Positions 8,098-14,210 of a stretch of DNA of 33,691 nucleotides are shown one piece after another; position 1 is the first letter of the stretch, and each line of letters opens with the position of its first letter. The translations under genes and the position numbers were made by a program. Source of the DNA: Acidobacteriota bacterium (GTDB lineage: Bacteria; Acidobacteriota; Terriglobia; Bryobacterales; Bryobacteraceae); NCBI GenBank assembly GCA_005808475.1, contig SYLY01000367.1, positions 1-33,691 of the forward strand, written 5' to 3'. The notes under the pieces were generated by a model. The model was not told where the DNA came from. It was given only the letters and a program-made list of their open reading frames with translations, and did not search any database.

Positions 8098-8328
8098 TGG
8101 TTTTCCGTGTAGTAGCGAATCTCCGTTGCGGTCGACCGGCGCCCCATTGCTCGCCAGTCCGATCGAGAACCAACGCTCCTCAGACTCGCTGTGCGTCGTG
8201 TCCGAGCGGGTGAGAATTCGAGGATCACCAAAGACTGACGACGCCAACTCGAAAGAGACGCCGTGTTTGCGAAAATTGTCCGCAGCCTTCGCCTCATCCC
8301 ATTCGAATTCAAACTGGTGTCCATCCAA
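8094..8328 (-). pseudogene. brnT: BrnT toxin, internally deleted and frameshifted
   Basis: The first ~65 codons match BrnT RNase toxins: FEFEWDEAKAADNFRKHGVSFELASSVFGDP, then HSESEERWFSIGLASNG. The family's next part (LLVVxHTDR..IRIISARKAT) is missing. A BrnT-like C-terminus, TATEIRYYTENQ-stop, is present in another frame and ends in the TGA that overlaps the brnA ATG. This pattern implies a deletion of roughly 60-70 nt that is not a multiple of three. The lost part includes the conserved Arg-Ile-Ile-Ser-Ala-Arg strand, so RNase activity is probably gone. The start is a TTG at 8328 with a GGGAGGAG ribosome site about 9 nt upstream; the ATG at 8324 is in the wrong frame for the N-terminus. Confidence 0.72.
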
Positions 8329-8540
8329 GCCGATACTCTCCTCCCATCCTATACCCGCCGCACGCGTCGTGTGCGCCGGGCGCCGAAAGCATCGCTGCCG
8401 AGTAAGCCGTTGGTCGCGGGTAATCCGTCAAGCAGCCAGAAAAGCCGCGCCACATCAATGGTTTGGCGGCCGCCCGCGCCGCTTTGCCGCCAAGTCGACG
8501 TCGCCCATCCACCGACGGTGCGATTGCAACGGCGCGTTGC

Positions 8541-8570
8541 CAATTCCGATTTAGCCGGAATTGCTAGGCT
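8541..8570 (+). promoter_or_regulatory. Inverted repeat and -10-like box before the AraC gene
   Basis: CAATTCCG (8541-8548) and CGGAATTG (8556-8563) are perfect 8-bp arms around a 7-nt spacer. TAGGCT (8565-8570) follows at once and lies 6 nt before the ATG at 8577. The position suits an operator for autoregulation by the AraC protein, though a hairpin in RNA is also possible. The remaining intergenic DNA (8329-8540) shows no gene I can support. Confidence 0.5.
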
Positions 8571-8576
8571 ACTTCC

Positions 8577-9626
8577 ATGGGACCTAAGCCTGGACACGTT
8601 CGCGAGACAACCGTCGCGGCGGCCTTGATCCTGGATCTGGTTCGCTACCTGGAACAGCGCGGCGTCACGCAGGAGGCCACGTATCGAGCCTTTGCGCTCG
8701 ATCCATCGCCGCTCGAAATCCCCAACGCGCGGCTGCCCGGGTCATTGGCGGAGCGAGCCTGGGAGCAAGCATCGCAGCTGGCGGGTGATCCCGACATCGG
8801 CCTCCACTCCGCGGAAAACTTCAATCCTGGCGCGCTCAACATATTGGGTTACGTTCTGTTGAGTTGCCGGACCGCCGCCGAGGCGCTGGGACGGCTGGGT
8901 CAGTTTGCGGCGCTGTTAAACGACGGAATGCGTGTGCAGGTGGAGCGCGATGGGGCGCGAATCCAGTGTCACTTTGAGGTTGTCACCGACTGCGACAACT
9001 ACCTGGCCCGCTCACCCCGCCACGCCATGGAAACCATGGCCTGTGGCACATTGATCACCATGCGACGGCTCACTACGCGACCCATTACGCCGCTTGGCGT
9101 CTTGTTTCAGCACGCAAAGCCCGCTCGCATTGATGAGCACCTGCGCGTCTTCGGCGAGGGCATAGTGAAGTTTGGCCAGCCCGCCAACCGCATCGACTTT
9201 CGCCGCGCCGATCTCGATCAAGGCTTGCTATCAGCCAGTCCCGCGTTGCTTGCCATGTTCGACACACAGGCCGAAGAACTGCTCGCGCAAATTGAGCGCA
9301 GCCGGCCCGAACGCGGCGCCACCAGCCGCAAGGTGCTTGCGATTCTGACGCGACGCATCACGGCCACCGTTCCCTCCGTGCGCGACGTGGCGCTGGAGCT
9401 GGCGATCAGTGAACGATCCATGCAACGCGAGCTTCGCGAAGAGGGCACGTCATTCCGGCGACTCATCGAAGACGTTCGCAAGGAGATTGCCCTACGACAT
9501 CTGGCCCAACCCGGGGCCCTCGCCTCGGAGGCGGCCTTCCTGCTCGGGTTTTCCGAGCCCGGCGCATTCACCCGAGCATTCCGGCGGTGGACCGGTACGT
9601 CACCAACGCAGTTCCAGTCGGCCTAG
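8577..9626 (+). CDS. AraC-family transcriptional regulator with arabinose-binding-like N-domain
   Basis: A 349-residue regulator. Residues ~20-200 resemble the Arabinose_bd (PF12625) sensor domain of OruR/ArgR-like AraC proteins (LVRYLEQRGV, DIGLHSAENFNPGALNILGYVLLSCRTAAEALGRL). The C-terminal ~100 residues form the double helix-turn-helix: VPSVRDVALELAISERSMQRELREEGTSFRRLIEDVRKEIALRHL and ASEAAFLLGFSEPGAFTRAFRRWTGTSPTQF, which is the AraC signature. It likely binds DNA as a dimer and responds to a small hydrophobic or amino-acid-like ligand (family knowledge; ligand unknown here). It ends head-on against the outer-membrane protein gene, sharing the CTAG at 9623-9626. Base usage is more relaxed than in flanking genes, in keeping with transfer. 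Confidence 0.92.
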   Translation: MGPKPGHVRETTVAAALILDLVRYLEQRGVTQEATYRAFALDPSPLEIPNARLPGSLAERAWEQASQLAGDPDIGLHSAENFNPGALNILGYVLLSCRTAAEALGRLGQFAALLNDGMRVQVERDGARIQCHFEVVTDCDNYLARSPRHAMETMACGTLITMRRLTTRPITPLGVLFQHAKPARIDEHLRVFGEGIVKFGQPANRIDFRRADLDQGLLSASPALLAMFDTQAEELLAQIERSRPERGATSRKVLAILTRRITATVPSVRDVALELAISERSMQRELREEGTSFRRLIEDVRKEIALRHLAQPGALASEAAFLLGFSEPGAFTRAFRRWTGTSPTQFQSA

Positions 9627-10234
9627 AATGCCCAGCCCACATGCACCGAGGCGTTGAAACCGAACTTCGGCCGATGCAGTTCGAGGCCGCCAAGCGACGT
9701 CTGGCCTGACGTCACCGTGTTGTAGGTGTACGCTGCCGTCGGATAGATGTAGAAGTGCTTAGTGAGGTGGAAGTAGTAGCCACCGGTAATGCCGCTGCTC
9801 AGTTCGCGGAACTTGGTCTCACCCCCGAACGCACCCGACCGCAGCCGCCAGTTTTGATTGAGCAGGATCAAGCCAACCGCCGGACCACTCTTCATCGGAC
9901 CCTTGAAACGATACGTCGTACGAAAAACTTGAATCCCGGTAACGGTCGCCTTCCACTTCGCCTGGTCATAGTTCTTGTCGCCGTCCAGCAGGAAGCCGGG
10001 CACGTCGTAGCGCCCTTCGCCAATGGCGAACTGCAGGCCATTGCGCAACGTCACATTTACGATGCCCGAGTAGCCTTTCAGGCCATGGGAAAGAGCGTCG
10101 GTCTCAAGTGCGAACGACACCTTCGGCCGCTCCTCCTCCTGCATTCCAGCATCCTGCGCCCGCACCGGCATTTGCAGTGCGGCCACGAAGGCGGCCTGCG
10201 TCAAAGCAACCGCCATTATCTCGCTGATTTTCAT
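9623..10234 (-). CDS. Small predicted outer-membrane beta-barrel protein
   Basis: A 203-residue product with a signal peptide (KISEIMAVALTQAAFVAALQMPVRAQ, cleavage after AQA-like ARAQ). The mature part is rich in alternating strands with aromatic girdles (SFALETDALSHGLKGYSGIVNVTLRNGLQFAIG, TGIQVFRTTYRFKG, AVGLILLNQNWRLRSG, GGYYFHLTKHFYIYPTAAYTYNT) and ends FNASVHVGWAF; a C-terminal Phe is the usual BAM recognition signal. The start at 10234 is backed by AAGGAGAT 5 nt upstream, one of the clearest ribosome sites in the window. It is convergent with the AraC gene and lies within the repeat-bracketed segment. I do not recognise a specific family. Confidence 0.72.
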   Translation of the reverse strand: MKISEIMAVALTQAAFVAALQMPVRAQDAGMQEEERPKVSFALETDALSHGLKGYSGIVNVTLRNGLQFAIGEGRYDVPGFLLDGDKNYDQAKWKATVTGIQVFRTTYRFKGPMKSGPAVGLILLNQNWRLRSGAFGGETKFRELSSGITGGYYFHLTKHFYIYPTAAYTYNTVTSGQTSLGGLELHRPKFGFNASVHVGWAF

Positions 10235-10556
10235 TCTGATCTCCTTGGTGCGCCGTGCTGTCTCTCGCAGCGCAGTACCAGAATGGAGCCAAACGCAGAA
10301 CTTCTGAATGACCGAACCCGCCAATCGTTCAACCGAATCCGCCACATTGCCTAGGAACCTCGCGACTGGGAATCGTCGCTTGGACGGGAAATCCCGAATG
10401 TGCCCCGGCAAGCAGGCGATTCCTTCGACCGGACCCGCAAAGTCGCGCAGTGTAGGGAAGATTGGCACCGGTTCCGGACCCGGCGCCAACCGGCATTTTC
10501 GCGGAGGGTTGACCCCATGCGAGCCCCGAACGGAGAGGGTTTTTTGGACAGGGGGG
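10235..10556. other. 322-bp gap between the outer-membrane protein gene and the recombinase remnant
   Basis: It holds the upstream region of the reverse-strand gene (ribosome site at 10238-10246) and the approach to the recombinase remnant (TTGACC near 10509, G-rich tract 10551-10557). Open frames here look like shadows without family resemblance. No tRNA, clear terminator or long repeat was seen. Confidence 0.5.
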
Positions 10557-11061
10557 GTGTCCGCGCTTCGTGCCGGACTGTACGCCCGAGTCTCCACACA
10601 CGATCAGCAGACCCCACCCATGTGGCTCTCGACCATGAGGGACTACGCCAAGCGAAGGACGTGGACGGTTGCCGTGGAAATCCAGGATGTTGGATCAGGA
10701 GCGACAACCCGCCTGGAGCGCCAGAAGCTCATCGAGGCCGGCGGCGTGGCGGCTCGACAGGTGGGAGCGGTTCTTGGTGGATCTCGTGACCACCCCGCGG
10801 GAATTGACGGGACTGGACGTGGGATTTGTCTCCTCGAGCGAGGGCCTGGACATGACGACGCCGAGCGGCCGAGCACTCGCCGGTATGCCGGCCGTGTTCG
10901 CGAGAATGGCGGCCGCATGGGCGGCCCTGACCGCGGCGAAGCTCAACCCCGAGAGGAAGCGTCCTCGCAAGGAAGGGCCGAGCAAACGCGCCATCGCCAA
11001 GGAACTGGGGATCCGCCGGACCTCCGTGATTCTGCTTCTTCGGTCAACGAGGCGATCCTGA
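10557..11061 (+). pseudogene. Serine recombinase (resolvase/invertase family), broken
   Basis: The frame starting at GTG 10557 gives SALRAGLYARVSTHDQQ, with the catalytic Ser of YARVS, then a resolvase-like body to ERQKLIEA. At about 10738-10745 the frame must shift to continue as WRLDRWERFLVDLVTTPRELTGLDVGFVSSSEGLDMTTPSGRALAGMPAVFA, the standard resolvase core. About eight codons that normally join these parts are missing. The part after VFA is degraded, then a recognisable C-terminal helix-turn-helix follows (EGPSKRAIAKELGIRRTSV). With a frameshift, an internal deletion and a scrambled linker, it is almost surely inactive. Its stop at 11059-11061 is only ~12 bp from the right direct repeat, so this is probably the relic of the element that delivered the segment. 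Confidence 0.82.
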
Positions 11062-11073
11062 GGAGTACGCCAA

Positions 11074-11247
11074 ACAAAGCTCACCCACGCGTACCAGGGC
11101 CGGCGGATGCGGCTCACCGGCGTTTACGGAGAAGAGATTCCGCGGATCGCCGCGTAATGCCACGATCCGCTATCATGATTCCATAGAGAGGCGGGATGCC
11201 GGTCCGGCGGCGTGAATCCGGGAGGTAGGTTTATGAATCGCTGGCTT
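11074..11247 (+). repeat. Right copy of the ~174-bp direct repeat
   Basis: It contains a truncated DUF1501 C-terminus (TKLTHAYQGRRMRLTG through the stop at 11156-11158), TATCAT at 11171-11176, the 47-nt block identical to 7711-7757, and the intact start of the gene at 11233. The coding part differs at about eight of 82 positions, including four amino-acid changes. The left copy keeps the whole DUF1501 gene and a dead downstream start; this copy keeps a dead DUF1501 tail and a live downstream gene. Confidence 0.9.
11171..11232 (+). promoter_or_regulatory. Promoter -10 and ~50-nt leader of the CxxCH-protein gene
   Basis: TATCAT (11171-11176) would start transcription near 11183 and give a leader of about 50 nt. 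The leader has alternative short stems: GGAT (11194-11197) with ATCC (11216-11219) enclosing GCC-GGTCC-GGC; or TCCGG with CCGGG, which would cover the 5' part of the ribosome site GGGAGGT (11220-11226). The 47 nt from 11180 are unchanged in the duplicate at 7711, while the adjoining coding sequence has drifted. This hints at function but no known riboswitch class is recognised. Confidence 0.45.
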
Positions 11248-12453
11248 GGTGCGCTGGCGCTCGGTCCGTGCATGGCGGCGTTCGCGCAGGGCCATGACGT
11301 GGAAGTAGAAGTGTTGCCACTGGAACATGCGTCCATCCGCTATTCCAAGACCCCTGCGGTGGATCGCGCGGCGAAGTTCGCCGCCAGATTGAAGGCTGGC
11401 GAGATCGGGCTCGCCTATGACGACGAGTTCGGATATCTACCGGCGGTGCTGCGCGCGCTGGACGTTCCCGTGGAATCGCAGGTGCTGGTGTTTTCGAAAA
11501 CCAGCTTCCAGGCGGCGCGCATCTTCCCGCGCCTTCCCCGCGCGATCTACTTCAATGACGATGTGGCGGTGGGCTGGGTTCGCGGCGGCGACGTGGTGGA
11601 GATGGCGGCGCCCGACCCCGTGCTCGGCGCGACGTTCTATTCGCTGGATCAGGAACAGACGGCGCGGCCGGTGGTGGAGCGGCACGGCAACGATTGCCTC
11701 CAATGCCACCATTCGCCCGCGACAGCCGGCGTTCCGGGGATGCTGGTGCGATCGGTAGTGCCCGACCGCGCGGGTAAGGCCATGTTTCCGGGGCCGTCGT
11801 TCATCACCGATCACCGCAGTCCACTGCATCGGCGATGGGGCGGATGGTACGTCACCGGCACGCACGGAACGATGCGGCACATGGGCAATTCGATGCTCGA
11901 ACGCGGCGCCGATCCGGAGAAGCTCGACAACGAACGGGGAGCCAACGTGACCGATCTGAAGCCGTTCCTCGACACGGGACTGTACCTGAGCGGGGGCAGC
12001 GACATCGTGGCCTTGTTGGTACTGGAGCATCAGACGCGCTTGACCAACCTGCTCGCGCGAGCCGTGTATCAGTTGCGTCTGGGCAAGCCCGCGGAACTGG
12101 ATGAGATCGTTCGCTACATGACGTTCGCGGACGAGGCCGCGCTCGAGGCTCCGGTGAAGGGGCTGTCCGGATTCGCGGCGGGGTTCACGCGCCGCGGACC
12201 GCGGGACAAACGGGGCCGTTCGCTGCGCGATTTCGATCTGTCGAAGCGAATGTTCCGTTATCCGCTCAGCTACATGTTCCATTCGGCGGCGTTCGACGGG
12301 ATGCCGGCCGGAGTTCGCGATCCGTTGTTGCGCCGGATCTTCGACGCGCTCGAAGGCCGGGCGGGTTTCGACGCCGGAGCGCGCGCGGCCATCGAGATCG
12401 CGCGGGAGACGAAGCCGGGTTTGCCCGGGTATTGGCGGCGCGAACTCCAATAG
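11233..12453 (+). CDS. Exported protein with a single CxxCH haem-binding motif, function unknown
   Basis: A 406-residue protein. A signal peptide (WLGALALGPCMAAFAQG) is followed by about 135 residues with no recognised domain, including YDDEFGYLPAVLRALDVP and RAIYFNDDVAVGWVRGGDVVEMA. Then comes NDCLQCHHSPATAGVPGMLVRS (CxxCH near residue 155-159, one covalent haem expected), PGPSFITDHRSPLHRRWGGWYVTGTHG and a helical C-terminal half with LSYMFHSAAFDGMP. His residues in the second half (HGTMRHMGNS) could supply the distal haem ligand; this is inference. It may be a periplasmic electron-transfer or peroxidase-like protein. A good ribosome site (GGGAGGT, 6 nt before ATG) fixes the start. It was probably once directly behind DUF1501, before the 3.3-kb insertion. 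Confidence 0.78.
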   Translation: MNRWLGALALGPCMAAFAQGHDVEVEVLPLEHASIRYSKTPAVDRAAKFAARLKAGEIGLAYDDEFGYLPAVLRALDVPVESQVLVFSKTSFQAARIFPRLPRAIYFNDDVAVGWVRGGDVVEMAAPDPVLGATFYSLDQEQTARPVVERHGNDCLQCHHSPATAGVPGMLVRSVVPDRAGKAMFPGPSFITDHRSPLHRRWGGWYVTGTHGTMRHMGNSMLERGADPEKLDNERGANVTDLKPFLDTGLYLSGGSDIVALLVLEHQTRLTNLLARAVYQLRLGKPAELDEIVRYMTFADEAALEAPVKGLSGFAAGFTRRGPRDKRGRSLRDFDLSKRMFRYPLSYMFHSAAFDGMPAGVRDPLLRRIFDALEGRAGFDAGARAAIEIARETKPGLPGYWRRELQ

Positions 12454-12456
12454 AAT
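12451..12456 (+). promoter_or_regulatory. -10-like TAGAAT before the AlbA_2 gene
   Basis: TAGAAT begins within the stop codon of the upstream gene and ends 12 nt before the ATG at 12469, leaving a leader of perhaps 5 nt. No clear ribosome site is present in GGGATCTGCGCA. The call depends on the repeated occurrence of this arrangement in the window. Confidence 0.4.
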
Positions 12457-12468
12457 GGGATCTGCGCA

Positions 12469-13953
12469 ATGGCCCGGAAGAACGCCGGCGGAAACAAAAC
12501 GCGTGCGGTCCGGCCCGGCATCCGGGACGCCGGTGGAGAAGCCGCGGCCATCACGCTGAGTGTCCTCGAGCGCTGGCTGATCGCGCCTTCCGAGAACGAG
12601 CACCTCGAGTTCAAGGAGGCCAAGCGCCAGTACGATTGGCGGAAAACGCTCGAGTATTGCGTCGCGATCGCCAACGAGGGCGGAGGCCACCTGGTGCTCG
12701 GCGTCTCCGACAAGCCTCCCCGTTGCGTGGTGGGAAGCCGCGCGGTGGAGAATCCGGACAAGGCCAAGCAACAGATCTTCGAGAAGTTGCGGATGCGCGT
12801 GGAGATCCAGGAGTTGAACCATCCGGCCGGACGCGTGGTGGTGATCGAGATTCCGTCGCGGCCCAAGGGGCAGCCGCTGAGTCTCGATGGCACCTACCTC
12901 ATGCGGGTCGGCGAGTCGTTGGAGCCGATGTCGCCGGACCGGCTCCGCCGCATCTTCGCGGAAGGCGAACCTCCGTTCGTGGAGCAACCCGCGCTGACCG
13001 CGTCGAGCGCCGATGAAGTGATCGAACTGCTCGACGTACAGGCGTACTTCGAGTTGATGAAGCTCCCCTTCCCCGGCAGCCGCCGCGGCGTTTTCACGCG
13101 GCTGCGGAGCGAGGGGATGGTGATGGAAGCGAAAGGCGGCCACGCGATCACGAATCTAGGCGCGGTGCTGTTGGCCAAGGATCTGAGACGGTTCGAGACG
13201 GTTTGGAGAAGAGCGCCGCGAGTAATTGTGTACCAGGGCAAGGGCAAGCTCGAGACGATCCGGGACCACACCGTGCATTCCGGATACGCGGCGGGCTTCG
13301 AATCCCTGATCGGCTTCATCAATAGCCAGGCGCCGGTTCGCGAAGTGATCGGAGCCGCGCGCCGCGAGGAGGTGCGGGCGTATCCGCGGATCGCGATCCG
13401 CGAACTGGTCGCGAATGCCCTGATCCACCAGGATTTCGCGGAGACTGGATCGTCGGTGATGATCGAGATCTATGCGGACCGCATCGAAATCTCCAACCCG
13501 GGACTGCCGCTGATTCCACCCGAGCGCTTCGTCGATGAGTACAAGTCCCGCAACGAAAGGTTGGCCGACGTGATGCGGCGGCTGGGCATTTGCGAGGAGA
13601 AGAGCAGCGGCATCGACAAGGTGATCGCGGCGGCGGAACTGCATCAACTGCCCGCGCCGGAATTCCGGGTCGGCAACTGCCACACCACCGCCGTCCTGTT
13701 CGCGCACAAGGACCTGTCCGTGATGGATACGAAGGAGCGGGCGTGGACGTGCTATCTGCATTGCTGCTTGCGGTATATCGGCAACGAGAAGATGACCAAC
13801 CAGAGCCTGCGGGAACGGTTTCGATTGCCGGATTCGAAGGCGGAAACGGCGTCGCGAATCATCGCGGCGGCCGTGACGGCGAAGCTGATTCGACACGACG
13901 ATCCGGACGGCCGGTCGAAGCGGTATACGCGATACGTTCCGTTCTGGGGGTGA
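12469..13953 (+). CDS. AlbA_2 (Schlafen-like) / HATPase_c_4 putative DNA-binding regulator
   Basis: A 494-residue protein of the family often mislabelled RecG-like helicase. After a basic N-terminal tail comes an AlbA_2 domain (about 40-150: ENEHLEFKEAK, CVAIANEGGGHLVLGVSD, GTYLMRVGESLEPMS), a linker winged region, then HATPase_c_4 (about 300-410: RAYPRIAIRELVANALIHQDF, EIYADRIEISNPGLP, RNERLADVMRRLGICEEKSSGIDKV), and a C-terminal winged helix (MTNQSLRERFRLPDSKAETASRII). No helicase motifs are present. Family members are thought to bind nucleic acid and act as regulators; some relatives sit in defence regions. The start is supported by the family's LEFKEAK spacing. It lies alone in forward orientation, with a modular repeat array starting 2 nt after its stop. 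Domains are confident; the role is not. Confidence 0.88.
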   Translation: MARKNAGGNKTRAVRPGIRDAGGEAAAITLSVLERWLIAPSENEHLEFKEAKRQYDWRKTLEYCVAIANEGGGHLVLGVSDKPPRCVVGSRAVENPDKAKQQIFEKLRMRVEIQELNHPAGRVVVIEIPSRPKGQPLSLDGTYLMRVGESLEPMSPDRLRRIFAEGEPPFVEQPALTASSADEVIELLDVQAYFELMKLPFPGSRRGVFTRLRSEGMVMEAKGGHAITNLGAVLLAKDLRRFETVWRRAPRVIVYQGKGKLETIRDHTVHSGYAAGFESLIGFINSQAPVREVIGAARREEVRAYPRIAIRELVANALIHQDFAETGSSVMIEIYADRIEISNPGLPLIPPERFVDEYKSRNERLADVMRRLGICEEKSSGIDKVIAAAELHQLPAPEFRVGNCHTTAVLFAHKDLSVMDTKERAWTCYLHCCLRYIGNEKMTNQSLRERFRLPDSKAETASRIIAAAVTAKLIRHDDPDGRSKRYTRYVPFWG

Positions 13954-13955
13954 GG

Positions 13956-14156
13956 CTCATTTAGATGCAAACCCTCCGGAGGGCGCGCGGAGAGACTATG
14001 TTGTTGATAAGACTGGGGATGTTCATTTTGGCCCATTAAGACGGAGGGCCGGAGAACGAGAGTGGGAGGGGAAGTTCATTTAGACGCAAATCGCGGCGGG
14101 AGCGAGGGGAAGACGAATGTTGTTGATATGCAAGGAGATGTTCATTTAGGTGCAAA
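13956..14156 (+). repeat. Modular repeat array directly downstream of the AlbA_2 gene
   Basis: Two module types alternate. Module A, TTCATTTAGRYGCAAA, occurs at 13956-13971 (first base C), 14075-14090 and 14141-14156, with a diverged form at 14022 (TTCATTTTGGCCCATTAAG). Module B, ATGTTGTTGATA, occurs at 13998-14009 and 14117-14128 without a mismatch. Spacing is exact: 26 nt from A to B and 12 nt from B to the next A in both units, giving a composite period of about 118-119 bp. The DNA between modules is purine/GC-rich and differs between units. A perfect palindrome CCCTCCGGAGGG (13972-13983) follows the first A. It fills the gap before the next gene; no ORF or tRNA is seen there. Confidence 0.8.
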
Positions 14157-14210
14157 ACGTACAGGCGAGCCCGGAGACAGCGGGGGACGAAGAATGAGGA
14201 GGCAAGGCGC

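Noticed and set aside
8309-8512. Small reverse-strand gene upstream of brnT
   Set aside because: No ribosome site, no family resemblance and composition like a shadow frame.
11180-11226. Resemblance of the leader (CCGG, GTGAATCC, CGGG) to part of a cobalamin riboswitch core
   Set aside because: Only ~50 nt long, without the B12-box consensus or the flanking stems; the likeness covers a few GC-rich bases.
7605-11247. Insertion sequence or composite transposon
   Set aside because: The repeats are host coding/leader DNA, not terminal inverted repeats, and no transposase is present; a recombinase relic is a better fit.
13290-13320. TTCGAATCC as a tRNA T-loop
   Set aside because: It lies within the HATPase-domain gene and has no acceptor, D or anticodon arms around it.
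12469-13953. RecG DNA helicase
   Set aside because: No helicase Walker motifs; the AlbA_2 and HATPase_c_4 domains explain the usual database label.
13956-14156. CRISPR-like array (short repeats with different sequence between them)
   Set aside because: Modules are 12-16 nt and partly degenerate, intervals are 26 and 12 nt, only two units, and no cas gene is near.
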